A DNA stretch of 64,000 bases from Henricia sp. BOLD:AAB3569 (Eukaryota > Echinodermata > Asteroidea > Spinulosida > Echinasteridae). The position numbers and the translations under genes were made by a program. The notes beneath the pieces were generated by a model. That model did no database searches, was not told the origin of the DNA, and saw only the letters and a list, made by a program, of their open reading frames with translations. The stretch is taken from the NCBI GenBank assembly GCA_037783545.1, contig JBBELK010000369.1, positions 496,001 through 560,000 on the forward strand, given 5' to 3'. This document shows positions 30,649 to 41,809 of the stretch, piece by piece. Each line of letters starts with the position of its first letter. Position 1 is the stretch's first letter.

Positions 30649-31290
30649 TAGTCTGGTACCCGGACCAAAAATTCTTTGACTAGACTGAATTTAAGGTCCG
30701 GCAGCCGCCAATTTCGCCATTTTGAAACAGGAGGAAGTCCTCCTTTTTTCCGAAGGTTCCCGAAGTTACCCGAATGCACGTCCGGTCGTCCGGACGTTAC
30801 CGTTAATCGTCGGGTACACTTCGTCATTGTTTCGAGAATTTGAATTGACGTCGCGTGCACCGTGCTGCTGCGTGTGTATTTATGGTGATGCCACGGATTT
30901 AAAACTATACCCAGTGGCTGTCAGTGGCTATAGTTACGGGATTGCAACAGCAGATTAAAAAAATGGAGCTTACTGGGTGATCATGGTGATGCAGACAAGG
31001 TTTGAATTTTCTTTTTGATGCTAGCCTACATGTATATTAAAATGGGCATATTTAATATTTTAAGGTTAATATATTAAATGTGTATTGGTCAAATATGGAA
31101 TAACCCCTTTCAAATTGTTGTACACTCATGCCATATAGCGCGCAGCGCGCTTTGAAAATTAACGGTTATGTGCTCCTGATCCTAAAAATAAATGCATGAC
31201 GTAATGTTTAAAGTGCTATTTTAAACACGATAGTAGCCGGTCCTCATATTCAGTCGTTGTATGTGAAATATGTGGGGCGGGAACCAGTCA
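30649..31290. mobile_element. TAGTCTGGTACCCGG MITE, copy 2 (unit B end)
   Basis: About 642 bp without the tRNA-bearing MITE. Imperfect flanking repeat (AAGGTTTGT / AAAGTTTGT) in the sequence AACTTAAAAGTTTGTTAGCC, whose empty form is at about 40218. Confidence 0.7.
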
Positions 31291-31631
31291 AAAAAGTTTG
31301 TTAGCCAACGTTGGCGAACGTTGGTGGCGCACAATACATCCCACTCGAAATTGTTGACCAACGTTGCCAACGTTTGCAAACGTTCGCGTATGTGGAACAC
31401 AGCCCATGCCTTTGACTTTCCTGGTATTATGGCTCCGTTATCCTAATGTTAGCAATGGACGTTTTAGATTACCAACCAATGTTTAGACCAAGTTACCTGC
31501 TAACTGACGTCACACTTTAATAATATATTACAGACCAAGCCAGCCATCCCGCTGTCACTATTTGATGTGCGCGCCTCTGACACCTGTCAGAAATTGATAC
31601 AATGGTTTCATGTCTTTAATTTCGCGGCGAA

Positions 31632-31866
31632 CGACATAATTATGTCGTGGCCACGACGTATTATCTCGGGGGAACGAGATAACAAAACAATTCTCGCCTA
31701 GTCCATCCCTTCCCGGGCACTGTATTGCGCGGGAAGTGACAGGCTGGACGGTGTGAGAAATATTTTATTATCTCGTGGCCACGACTTATTATCTCGGGGG
31801 AACGACATAATTAAGTCGTGGCCACGAGATAATAAGTCGTGGGAACGACTTATTATCTCGGGAGAC
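31632..31866. repeat. Array of alternating short palindromes (unit C)
   Basis: CGACATAATTATGTCG, GTCGTGGCCACGAC and ATTATCTCG alternate in both orientations. Unit D has the same expanded array (40555-40806); unit B has only a short version (23090-23150). Confidence 0.65.
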
Positions 31867-32139
31867 GACATAAATTTTTTCTCACCCCGTCCCTTCCCGG
31901 GCTCCGTAGTATGTTATGCCAAGGGCTTGGCGGCAAGCGTTTTTCTGAGGCCAGCGTGTCCTTTTTTTGTGGCAAAAAAATGTTGGCAAGCGTGCCAAGC
32001 ACTTTGGGGCAAGCTGCAGTGTCAGAGGACAACTCCCCCCTTCCATTTTTTCCCATTATGTCTCGAACATCCAAGGGATTTTAAAGGAAATCCTATTATT
32101 TTAGCTTAGAAATTGTTTCAGTGGTCATTTAAATACAAT

Positions 32140-32553
32140 GTTGTAACGAGTCTCCCTCTGCACGAGTCCCAAGTCAAGTCAAGTCAAGCTACCTTCGAGT
32201 CCCAAGTCAAGTCAAGTCAAATGGCCTTCGAGTCTCAAGTCAAGTCAGGTCAGGCATGTTGGTCAAGTCGGTTCAAGTCAAGTCAGGCATGTTGGTCAAG
32301 TCGGTTCAAGTCAAGTAGTATTTGTTCAAGCTACATGTAATTTCATAATGAGTCTAAACCCTGAATCTTGCATTTGTGTAGGGTATTTTTTATTGTTCTG
32401 GCCAAGAATGGTCCATTTTAAAAGAAAGCTTTAGTTCTGAAAAACAATTAGTTCCTCAAAATTACAAAAAATGCATAAGTTTAATTTCATTTTTTTCAGA
32501 CCCGAGTCAAGTCAGTGAAAATTGGGACTCGAGTCCGAGTCATTACAACCCTG
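32140..32553. repeat. AAGTC minisatellite block (unit C)
   Basis: Same architecture as unit B; slightly fewer pentamers at the first array. Confidence 0.65.
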
Positions 32554-32863
32554 CAACCAAGACACCCATAAAACGTTGTTTTTGAATCAACATGATTTTT
32601 ATTTATTAACCCAAATTTAACACCACAGAAAAAGCGAAAGAGATTTAAAAAACCAGCAAAAATGGTGAGTAAAATACTTTAAAATACACAATCTGGTAGA
32701 ATTGTAGAAATAGTCCTGCTGAGTTCTTAGTGAGTCAAAAAGTAAAGTTTAACATTTTCAGTGCTACATTTAGAGGTGATATTTCGAGTTTAAGTTAGTC
32801 CGAAAACTGGGCCATTTAAATATGAACGCCTGCATATACGGTGTACTACTTGAGTAAAGTGGG

Positions 32864-33210
32864 GGTATACCGTGGCCGAGTGGTTTGGGTCATGGACACG
32901 CCATCATGGGTGAAAACTTGGGGTTGCGGGTTCGAATTCGGTTGCGGTGCCTGTGCCCTTGAGCAAGGCACTCAACCACACTTGCTCCATCCTTCGGAAG
33001 GGATGAAAAGCCGTTGGTCCAGTGTGTTAGGTAATGGTAACGCACTCTAAAAAACCCAGAGCATTCTTTCGTAAAGAGCAAGGGGATATTCCCCGGTGTC
33101 TCTGGTCATTTCTAATTCGAATTCTTCATGGGTTTCCTCACGTTTGCGAGTGACAGTGCAATGAGCACTATTGAGGAATCCTTGGTATGAATACCAGAAT
33201 GAAATAATAA
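32864..33210 (+). mobile_element. tRNA-derived SINE (unit C)
   Basis: A box TGGCCGAGTGGTTTGGGTC, B box GGTTCGAATTCGG, core TGCCCTTGAGCAAGGCACTC; orthologous to 24150-24495. Confidence 0.75.
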
Positions 33211-33290
33211 TTTGTTAAAGACCAGCTAAATTGCACCACTACTTGTACCTCTGCTGCAGGTGATACTTAAATTGTGTATAATACCTTTAA

Positions 33291-33425
33291 AGGCACAGGC
33301 TCGTCAGCAATGCGCGCGTGCCAAATTCGTGCCACGAAATACGCAGCTCCATAGCAAAGGCATGGAGCTGCGTATTTCGTGTCACGAATTTGGCGGGCGC
33401 GCGCATTGCTGACAAGTCTGTGCAT
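33291..33425. mobile_element. TTAA hairpin MITE, copy 8 (unit C, first)
   Basis: TTAA at 33287-33290 and 33426-33429; left end AGGCACAGGC intact, unlike B and D. Confidence 0.8.
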
Positions 33426-33691
33426 TTAACTATGTAGTTTGGCCAATATAGTGCCTTTTCCACATGCAAGAGATAAATCGGTGTATATCATGTGTGTAAC
33501 TTATCAGAAAACGTATTTGAAGAGCTTATTTGCCAAAACAGACATAAGGATATTACACATTACTGAAGCTTTTCTGTCTTGCCTTTTCACTAGATAGACC
33601 GTATCGAATAGCTGCCATCTTGTAGGGAAATGTCTTTGTTCTTTGATGACATGCATGATTGCGCACTTTGTGCTTAAATTGACTAATTTGA

Positions 33692-33824
33692 AGGCACAGG
33701 CTCGTCAGCAATGCGCGCGCGCCAAATTCGTGCCACGAAATACGCAGCTCCATGCCTTTGCTATGGAGCTGCGTATTTCTTGGCACGAATTTGGCGCGCG
33801 CGCATTGTTGGCGAATCTGTGCCT
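33692..33824. mobile_element. TTAA hairpin MITE, copy 9 (unit C, second)
   Basis: Left flank TTGA 33688-33691, right TTAA 33825-33828. Full length, unlike the truncated orthologues in B and D. Confidence 0.8.
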
Positions 33825-33966
33825 TTAACCATCTTACCCCGGAAGACGTACAAGTAAATGCATTCTGGCAATAGTCACAGTGGCGGTTGATCTTTTGGTG
33901 AGAGGATTCGTACAAATGAATGTACAAATGACTCTCAAAAGTCAATATTTGTGGTGATTGACCCGC

Positions 33967-34194
33967 GGGGGCCAACTAAATAGCGCTGTTTAGCACAAAA
34001 ATTGCTGAGCACAGAATTTCTTTGCCTTATTTTGCGAAAATTGGTTGCCGGCCAAAATCGTATGTGATATGTATTATTTTACTAATGTTTTGCTACTGTT
34101 TCTAAAAACATAAGTTGGCATACAATTTTGGCTGGTAACCTGTTTTACAAAGCAAAGAAATTATGTGCTAAGCAGCTCCATTAAATTGGCCCCT
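33967..34194. mobile_element. GGCCAA-end MITE (unit C)
   Basis: Slightly shortened copy: it lacks the GCAAATTTTTGTGCTAA part present in B and D. Confidence 0.65.
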
Positions 34195-34332
34195 AGTCTT
34201 AACATTTGGCCAATCACATTTGCCTTTTTAAAAAAAAAGGGGTATTTTGTTTTGCCAGAAATAATCCCGGCGTCATGGTTACATATCAAAAGAAGGCAGC
34301 CAATCGATACGGTCGGTGTGGTCTGGGGACAT

Positions 34333-34779
34333 CTAGGCAGTGCTAATCTCCTGGCAGGGAAATTCGGCCTCCACGGCGCTGCGCAGGACGGGAATAGCCA
34401 GCACGGCCCCTGCCTGAACATTCACGCGGGCAACCCACAAACCGCTGGGCAATCTCCGGGCCAGAATGATGTACGTCTGGCCCACCTGGACCTCGCCGGC
34501 GATGCCAAACGCTGGGACAGAAACGAACCCACGAACCATAACCGTCTCGGCGATAGATCCCTTGTAAACGCACTCCACGTGGATGGTTGCGGAGTAAAAT
34601 GGCAAATTGCGGAGTGGTGCAGGTCGCTGTTTTTGCTTGTGTGTCACCGTGCCGCGGAATGCGATGCCCGTTTCACGTATCCGAGCATTGAGGCTTTTGG
34701 GCCGCCAGCTCGAATCGATAATACACGCCGTGCATGCCCCGATGGTAACGAGAATAATTGCCACAGATACGGCCTGCAT
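34333..34779 (-). CDS. Secreted NTR/TIMP-like protein, copy C
   Basis: 148 aa, the longest copy. Signal peptide 1-15 is identical to B and D, then Cys-Thr-Ala-Cys (16-19) followed by IIDSSW instead of CFEPSW. Core GIAFRGTVTH (38-47), FYSATIHVECVYKG (61-74), VQVGQTYIILARR (97-109), LRSAVEAEFPC (132-142). An expanded basic/proline loop KQKQRPAPLRNLP (48-60) replaces QQSNDSP. Only four cysteines (16, 19, 70, 142): it lacks both the extra Cys20 of B/D and the middle cysteine of A1/A2. It therefore differs from B and D mainly in the N-terminal edge, this loop, and AVLAIPVL (125-132) in place of AVLSTSDL. Intact frame and a conserved core argue for function; the protease-inhibitor role is inference. 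Confidence 0.65.
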   Translation of the reverse strand: MQAVSVAIILVTIGACTACIIDSSWRPKSLNARIRETGIAFRGTVTHKQKQRPAPLRNLPFYSATIHVECVYKGSIAETVMVRGFVSVPAFGIAGEVQVGQTYIILARRLPSGLWVARVNVQAGAVLAIPVLRSAVEAEFPCQEISTA

Positions 34780-34896
34780 ATTTCTTGATTATCTTCGAAC
34801 CTGGATAAAAAGTAAAAAATGGCCGCATTCTTTATCTCACCCTAGTCCTGAAATAAGAGATTTAATGTATTGCGTCGGTCCATTCGGTATTATTAA
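34780..34896 (-). promoter_or_regulatory. Conserved leader of NTR gene C
   Basis: Same CTTTTTATCCAG plus AAGAAATATG arrangement upstream of the ATG; the more distal AG site is slightly altered (CTCTTATTTCAG). Confidence 0.3.
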
Positions 34897-35044
34897 AGGA
34901 GCGTGTCCAAAATTTGCTTCCACATCCAGATTGGAGATTGCAATTATTTCCTGTTTTCTTCCCATGGATAGTGTTTTGGGAAAATATTTTATATGATAGT
35001 TCAGTCTGAAATCCATTTTCTGGAAACATCTGAACAAGCTCCTT
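34897..35044. mobile_element. AGGAGC MITE, short subfamily (unit C)
   Basis: TTAA retained on both sides (34893-34896, 35045-35048). Has an extra CTTCCCATGGATA-type segment compared with B and D. Confidence 0.7.
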
Positions 35045-35120
35045 TTAATGGGTGTAATTTGCCTTTCGTCGACTTGGTATGTACTAGGTGTGAAAAATAT
35101 ATTTGACAATTTTAGTTTAA

Positions 35121-35430
35121 AGGAGCTTGTCCAGATCTTTGCAGAAAATGGATTTCGTTTTAACCTAATAATCATATAAAATACCTCCCAAAAATACTAT
35201 CCATTGGAAGAAAATAGAAAAATCGCAATTATCTCCAATTTGGATGTATGTGGAAGCAAAAATGTTGGTGTAAAAATACTGCACTGCTTTTCATGGAACC
35301 CGATAAAATTAGTTTACAAAACATTGGTGTTTTTTTGACGATATCCTTGAAATATGAGAATGCGAAATTTCAGAATGGTAAGGGGAAAAATATGACAAAT
35401 TATATGATATCACAATCTGGACAAGCTCCT
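35121..35430. mobile_element. AGGAGC MITE, long subfamily (unit C)
   Basis: TTAA at 35117-35120 and 35431-35434; ends AGGAGCTTGTCCAGATC and ATCTGGACAAGCTCCT. Confidence 0.75.
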
Positions 35431-35697
35431 TTAAACTTTAAAAGTGTCAATGAAATATATTGTTAATACAAAACCATGAATGGATTTTAAGATTTTCAAT
35501 GTTTTTCAAATTCTACAAGGCAGTTTATCAACATTATTTTTTCGTTATGTATTTCAGTTCTTCCTGGATTTCGTAAAAAGTTCACAAAAATTGCCTTTTA
35601 GAAGAAGGTACAAAATGTGTTTAGGAATGTGTTTTAATCCTAAAGTAAAGACAAAAAAAAGAATAAGTGTTTGGTACTGCAAAATCGGAAAATAGAA

Positions 35698-35845
35698 TAG
35701 ACCGTATCGAATAGCTGCCATTTCGTAAGGCACCTTTTGTTACTTAAACCGTTTAACAATGGAAGCACAATATGTGCAACCATGCATGTCCTCAAGGAAC
35801 AAAAAAACTGCCCCACGAAATGGCGGCTGTTCGATACGGTCTATT
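35698..35845. mobile_element. ACCGTATCG MITE (unit C)
   Basis: TAGACCGTATCGAATAGCTG and inverted end; orthologous to B and D copies. Confidence 0.7.
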
Positions 35846-36006
35846 AAGTAACGACAAAGACATGCTAAAGCTTTCGACAATGTTGCGCGCTGATTGGTCA
35901 GCCGACAACAGCACGGAGCACGCTACTGCGCATGCGCAGTTAGACTAGGTGTAGCGCGTGAACAAATTATTTCTGGCGACATAACACAGGTTTAGTGAAG
36001 TGAAGC

Positions 36007-36245
36007 CATTGATTTACATACATATACTGGATACGGCATCTGGGAGTGTTTGTGTAGAAATGCGCGGCCGAACAATGGCGGCGCGTCGGGAGGGTAAACG
36101 CATGTAGCACTGCACGGCCTATTAACATTGCTGTTCTCATTAATTCAAGAACCGTGAAATATTATGTTGTTTACCCTACTTGAAAACGCACGCGCGGACG
36201 CGATTCCAGCCAGATGCCGTCTCCAGTTATATATATAGCTCAATG
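36007..36245. mobile_element. hAT-like MITE CATTGA, 239 bp, 8-bp TSD
   Basis: AGTGAAGC at 35999-36006 and 36246-36253. Left end CATTGATTTACATACATATA, right end (reverse) CATTGAGCTATATATATAAC, then inverted ACTGGA-ACGGCATCTGG. Absent from unit B. Confidence 0.8.
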
Positions 36246-36259
36246 AGTGAAGCCACATA

Positions 36260-36697
36260 TGGGTCTGTCCACAGTAATGGGGTACATTTGAAAAGTAAGT
36301 CAATAAATCCTTTCAGATGTCTTTAGTTTATCTCAGAATTAAAGAAATGTCCTTGTTTTGTTCTCAGGAGATAACTTTTGCCCAAAAAGGTAAACAATTT
36401 CTGCCACAACATACATTTTTGAAAAGCTTGTGTACAAATTTTCCTATTACGTAGGTAACGTGGACAGACCATTTTGTGACATTTTTTTCTGTCTTTGTTA
36501 CACGCGTAATAGGAAAATTTGTGCACGGGGTTTTCAGAAATGTATGTTGTAGGACTATTTTTCTTACTCCTTGGTGAAAAAGTTATTTCCTCAGTTTAGC
36601 TTGATAATTTAAAGATAAAATTAAGACATTTGAAGTGAACACGGACCTAAGATCTTGAATGTTACAGAAATGTAGCCCATTACTGTGGACAGACCCA
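36260..36697. mobile_element. Tc1/mariner-like foldback MITE at TA
   Basis: TA at 36258-36259 and 36698-36699. Ends TGGGTCTGTCCACAGTAATG and CATTACTGTGGACAGACCCA. Interior also pairs over much of its length (AATAGGAAAATTTG / CAAATTTTCCTATT). The foldback at 55208-55566 shares interior motifs. Confidence 0.75.
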
Positions 36698-37355
36698 TAT
36701 ACATACACTTCACTAAACCTGTGAAAGAATTTGTTCACACGCTACATGTAGTCTAACTGCGCATGCGCAGTAGCGTGCTCCCTTGTCAATGTCCGCTGAC
36801 CAATCAGCGCGCAACATTCTGAACACGTCATTCCCACGTTTAGCAAATTATACTATAGGGAGGTTTAGATGCACGTATAACGCGAACGTGAAATGCTTTG
36901 AACACTTGGTCATTATTCTGAGGAGATCTTAGAACAGATGAAAAACAAAACCTACGTCTTTGACTTTTGTGGCGAGATAAAACTTTTGATGTGACCAAGA
37001 TTCGAGCCCGAGTTCTAAGACCTCCTCATGAGGTGACGTGACCGGTGCTGAAAGAATTTCGCGTTAACGTTCGTGTTTTACGTGCATCTAAACATCCCTA
37101 TTATATCGATAAGCGTACTCACGCCATTCTTGCGTTTTGCTCTTATATGAGTGCAAGTCGAAAAGCTTTAGCGTGTCTTTGTCGTTACTTAAAGTTAGAA
37201 CACATTATTGGTAATCTCGAAAATCAGAAATGTTCACAGATTTACACATAACTTACACAATATAAACATGATGACGGTAGTAAACTTCCCCTGAAATGGT
37301 TTTGTCTAAAGTGCTATATAGTTTTTAAGAAATTAGTAAAACAGTCATTTTTCGT

Positions 37356-37506
37356 CTCACGAGACGAAAATTCACTTCGCCCAAAACCACTTCACCCTTA
37401 CACCACTTTGTCCGAATGCATGCACTTCGCCCCAAAATACTTCGTGCACAGGCCGTGGTTCAGGGCGAAGTGGTTCGGGGCGAAATGGTTTTAGGGCAAA
37501 GTGACT
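37356..37506. repeat. CACTTCGCCC repeat block (unit C)
   Basis: As in unit B, beginning with TTTCGTCTCACGAGACGAAA. Confidence 0.6.
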
Positions 37507-38132
37507 GCAAACCCTTTTTTTACTGTTTTCTCAAAAGTTAGACGAAGTACGGAGCTGGTTTTTGCTCAGGTTGGTTTTAATCATGCATATCTTCAATCAC
37601 ACAGGGAGATGAAACCATTTGCAACGTTTTACCATTCATGTGTTCTGCCTTTAATTCTACAAAAAAAAAGAGTTGTACTTACACTCAGTTACAGCGAACA
37701 GTGAATCTTGCTCGAGACACGACGTGTGGTGTTGAGAGATTTGAATTCAAAAGTATAATTTTGTCGATTTTTATAGAATTTAAGACACATATGACCATCT
37801 GCTCGTGAAACGCTAAACCAAACCCGATATCCTTAACTGGTGTCTTGGTAACTTTATCTGTAATTAAGACTTGTCACCAATCACTTCTCAATTTTGAACG
37901 TGTCAGTTGTCAGTGTATCAGATCTTGAATGCCCGTTTTATCAATTGCAAAGCCCATATACAGGATTTGTAATGTCCCAAAACTGTAATAAACTGTCCAT
38001 TATTTTACCGGGAAAAACTCATGGAAGATAAAAGTACTAGTTAAAACCGTCAAATGCAACGATTCCCTCTGAGATTTAATATTTTATATAAGAAAACAAC
38101 AATTGAAGATTAACTTATATAAGAAACAAGGG

Positions 38133-38783
38133 TAGACTGGTTCCCGCTCCACATATTCCACATACAACGACTGAATATGAGGACCGGCTACTGTGGTGTT
38201 TAAAATAGCACTTTAAGCATTACGTCATGCATTTATTTTTAGAAGCACATAACCGTTCATTTTCAAAGCGCGCTGCGCGCTATATTGCATGAGTGTACAA
38301 CAATTTGAAAGGGGTTATTCCATATTTGACCAATACAAATTTAATATATTAACCTTAAAATATTAAATATGCCCATTTGAATATACATGTAGGATAGCAT
38401 CAAAAAGAAAATTCAAACCTTGTCTGCATCACCCAGCATGCCCAGTGAGCTCCATATTGTACATTAGTTTTAATCTGCTGTTGCAATCCCGTAAATATAG
38501 CCACTGACAGCCACTGGGTATAGTTTTAAATCCGTGGCATCACCATAAATACACACGCAGCAGCACGCGTACGTGCACGCGACGTCAATTCAAATTCTCG
38601 AAACAATGACGAAGTGTACCCGACGATTAACGGTAACGTCCGGACGACCGGACGTGCATTCGGGTAACTTCGGGAACCTTCGGAAAAAGGAGGAATTCCT
38701 CCTGTTTCAAAATGGCGAAATTGGCGGCTGCCGGACCTTAAATTCAGTCTAGTCAAAAGATTTTTGGTCCGGGTACCAGACTA
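38133..38783 (-). mobile_element. TAGTCTGGTACCCGG MITE, copy 3 (inverted), 9-bp TSD
   Basis: AAACAAGGG at 38124-38132 and 38784-38792. Ends TAGACTGGTTCCCGC and CCGGGTACCAGACTA. Head-to-head with copy 4, separated by only 22 bp. Confidence 0.85.
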
Positions 38784-38805
38784 AAACAAGGGCTGCGTTC
38801 CAAAC

Positions 38806-39466
38806 TAGTCTGGTACCCGGACCAAAAATTATTTGACTGCAGAACTGAATTTAAGGTCCGGCAGTCGCCAATTCCGCCATTTTGAAACAGGAGGAATTCC
38901 TCCTTTTTCCGAAGGTTTCCGAAGTTACCCGAATGCACGTCCGGACGTTACCGTTATTAATCGTCGGGTACAATTCGTCATTGTTTCGAGAATTTGAATT
39001 GACGTTGTGTGCACGTACGCGTGCCGCTGCGTGTGTATTTATGGTGATGCCACGGATTTTAAAACTACGCAGTGGCTATAGTTACGGTAACCGTATGAAT
39101 GGCTATAGTTACGGGATTGCAACAGCAGATTAAAACTACATGTACAATGAGCTCATGCACTGGGTGATGCAGACAAGGTTTGAATTTTCTTTTTGATGCT
39201 AGCCTACATGTATAATTAAAATGTGCATATTTAATATTTTAAGGTTAATATATTAAATTTGTATTGGTCAAATATGGAATAACCCCTTTCAAATTGTTGT
39301 ACACTCATGCCATATATAGCGCGCAGCGCGCTTTGAAAATTAACGGTTATGTGCTTCTAAAAATAAATGCATGACGTAATGCTTAAAGTGCTATTTTAAA
39401 CACCACAGTAGCCGGTCCTCATATTCAGTCATTGTATGTGGAATATGTGGAGCGGGAACCAGTCTA
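38806..39466 (+). mobile_element. TAGTCTGGTACCCGG MITE, copy 4
   Basis: Orthologous to 28928-29991 but without the tRNA-bearing MITE, so GTCCGGCAG occurs once. Its right end runs directly into the next element. Confidence 0.8.
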
Positions 39467-39810
39467 CTGGTTCCCGTCCACATATTCCACACAGGAGAAT
39501 ATAAGGACAGGTAAAGGGCGCTTCATCTTGATCTGTAATTGGTCGTCTTTGCGTGCGCATTGTGTTTTTTTATATTTAAAAATTGGCCAAGCCCTTTGCT
39601 TTAGGCAATGTACTTTATTTACATAATTGGATATGTTCGACACGCACGGCCAAGTTACAAATGTCAATGCAAAATCTGCACACTTACTAAAAAAATAATA
39701 ATAATAATAACCACGTGACGGGCAGAATTCTGCCCGTCATGGCTGCCCTTTACCGATCCCTATATTTTCGCAATAAGCGAACCAATCTATAGGGATCGGG
39801 AACCAATCTA
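39467..39810. mobile_element. TAGACTGGTTCCCG MITE, copy 2, left end fused
   Basis: Matches 30068-30416, but the ~76 bp that separate the two elements in unit B are deleted and the first few terminal bases are lost. Contains the 22-bp perfect palindrome around GGGCAGAATTCTGCCC (about 39719-39740). Confidence 0.7.
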
Positions 39811-39953
39811 CAGTGATCCCAGCGGTCGCAGTGACGTTGTAATGTGGCTCTCCGCTGCAAATTTTTGAGGAAATGTGACACGTTGCTATTGATTGTGAGA
39901 AAACCACGAAAGGTGCGATTTATTTGCTGTTTTCAAAACTGCAAACCATCGTC

Positions 39954-40140
39954 TTTTATTTATTTACCATATCCAACAGCAGAGAACCGCTAATTACAGG
40001 AATGGGAGCAAGTGTGGTTGAGTGCCTTGCTCAAGGGCACAGGTGCCACAACCCGTCGCGGCCCGGATTCGAACCTGCATTCTTGTACTAGCACAGGAAC
40101 TTAAGTTCGACGCACTAGACCGCTCGGCCATAACACCCCA
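39954..40140 (-). mobile_element. tRNA-head SINE with GAGCAAGGCACT core, well preserved
   Basis: Minus strand: A box TGGCCGAGCGGTCTAGTGCG, B box GGTTCGAATCC, core TGCCCTTGAGCAAGGCACTC, then an A-rich tail AAATAAATAAAAG. CGTC occurs on both flanks. Only unit C has it here. Confidence 0.75.
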
Positions 40141-41082
40141 CGTCATCTTTCATGTCATCTTTCTGTCATCTTTCATGTTGCTTGGCCATTTTGAAATGAC
40201 TCGCGAACATCGCGAACAACTTAAAAGTTTGTTAGCCAACGTTGGCGAACGTTGGTGGCGCACAATACATCCCACTCGAAATTGTTGACCAACGTTGCCA
40301 ACGTTTGCAAACGTTCGCGTATGTGGAACACAGCCCATGCCTTTGACTTTCCTGGTATTATGGCTCCGTTATCCTATTGTTAGCAATGGACGTTTTAGAT
40401 TACCAACCAATGTTTAGACCCAGTTACCCGCTAACTGACGTCACACTTTAATAATATATTACAGACCAAGCCAGCCATCCCGCTGTCACTATTTGATGTG
40501 CGCGCCTCTGACACCTGTCAGAAATTGATACAGTGGTTTCATGTCTTTAATTTCGCGGCGAACGACATAATTATGTCGTGGCCACGACGTATTATCTCGG
40601 GGGAACGAGATAACAAAACAATTCTCGCCTAGTCCCTTCCCGGGCGCGCACTGTATTGCGCGGGAAGTGACAGGCTGGACGGTGTGAGAAAATATTTTAT
40701 TATCTCGTGGCCACGACTTATTATCTCGGGGGAACGACATAATTAAGTCGTGGCCACGAGATAATAAGTCGTGGGAACGACTTATTATCTCGGGAGACGA
40801 CATAAATTTTTTCTCACCCCGTCCCTTCCCAGGCTCCGTATAGTATGTTATGCCAAGGGCTTGGCGGCAAGCGTTTTTCTGAGGCCAGCGTGTCCTTTTT
40901 TTGTGGCAAAAAAATGTTGGCAAGCGTGCCAAGCACTTTGGGGCAAGCTGCAGTACGATTTGTGTCAGAGGACAACTCCCCCCTTCCATTTTGTCCCATT
41001 ATGTCTCGAACATCCAAGGGATTTTAAAGGAAATCCGATTATTTTAGCTTAGAAATTGTTTCAGTGGTCATTTAAATACAAT

Positions 41083-41500
41083 GTTGTAACGAGTCTCCCT
41101 CTGCACGAGTCCCAAGTCAAGTCAAGTCAAGCTACCTTAATTCGAGTCCCAAGTCAAGTCAAGTCAAATGGCCTTCGAGTCTCAAGTCAAGTCAGGTCAG
41201 GCATGTTGGTCAAGTCGGTTCAAGTCAAGTCAGGCATGTTGGTCAAGTCGGTTCAAGTCAAGTAGTATTTGTTCAAGCTACATGTAATTTCATAATGAGT
41301 CTAAACCCTGAATCTTGCATTTGTGTAGGGTATTTTTTATTGTTCTGGCCAAGAATGGTCCATTTTAAAAGAAAGCTTTAGTTCTGAAAAACAATTAGTT
41401 CCTCAAAATTACAAAAAATGCATAAGTTTAATTTCATTTTTTTCAGACCCGAGTCAAGTCAGTGAAAATCGGGACTCGAGTCCGAGTCATTACAACCCTG
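41083..41500. repeat. AAGTC minisatellite block (unit D)
   Basis: As in units B and C, with a small AATT insertion in the first array. Confidence 0.65.
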
Positions 41501-41809
41501 CAACCAAGACACCCATAAAACGTTGTTTTTGAATCAACATGATTTTTATTTATTAACCCAAATTTAACACCACAGAAAAAGCGAAAGAGATTTAAAAAAC
41601 CAGCAAAAATGGTGAGTAAAATACTTTAAAATACACAATCTGGTAGAATTGTAGAAATAGTCCTGCTGAGTTCTTAGTGAGTCAAAAAGTAAAGTTTAAC
41701 ATTTTCAGTGCTACATTTAGAGGTGATATTTCAAGTTTAAGTTAGTCCGAAAACTGGGCCATTTAAATATGAACGCCTGCATATACGGTGTACTACTTGA
41801 GTAAAGTGG

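Larger units (their letters stand above)
22830..31407. repeat. Tandem segmental unit B (~8.6 kb)
   Basis: Starts at GCCTTTGACTTTC, then GACGTTTTAGATTACCAACC. The same starts recur at about 31408, 40338 and 48258, so units B, C and D are direct tandem copies. Unit order: palindromic GTCGTGGCCACGAC block, AAGTC block, SINE, two hairpin MITEs, GGCCAA MITE, NTR-like gene (minus), AGGAGC MITEs, ACCGTATCG MITE, PLE foldback, CACTTCGCCC block, GGGCTGCGTTCC MITE with 9-bp-TSD insertions. Confidence 0.85.
35844..37194. repeat. PLE-related foldback with two nested insertions (unit C)
   Basis: Same arms as unit B but the central palindrome is split by 36007-36245 and 36260-36697. Its TTAA site near 37064 is empty. 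Confidence 0.65.
31408..40337. repeat. Tandem segmental unit C (~8.9 kb)
   Basis: Same order as unit B. Unit-specific features: a larger GTCGTGGCCACGAC palindrome block (31640-31860), an intact second hairpin MITE, two insertions inside the PLE foldback, a head-to-head pair of 650-bp MITEs and an added SINE. Confidence 0.85.

Noticed and set aside
40489..40989. 166-codon minus-strand frame in unit D
   Set aside because: Formed by the alternating palindrome modules; not maintained at this length in B or C.
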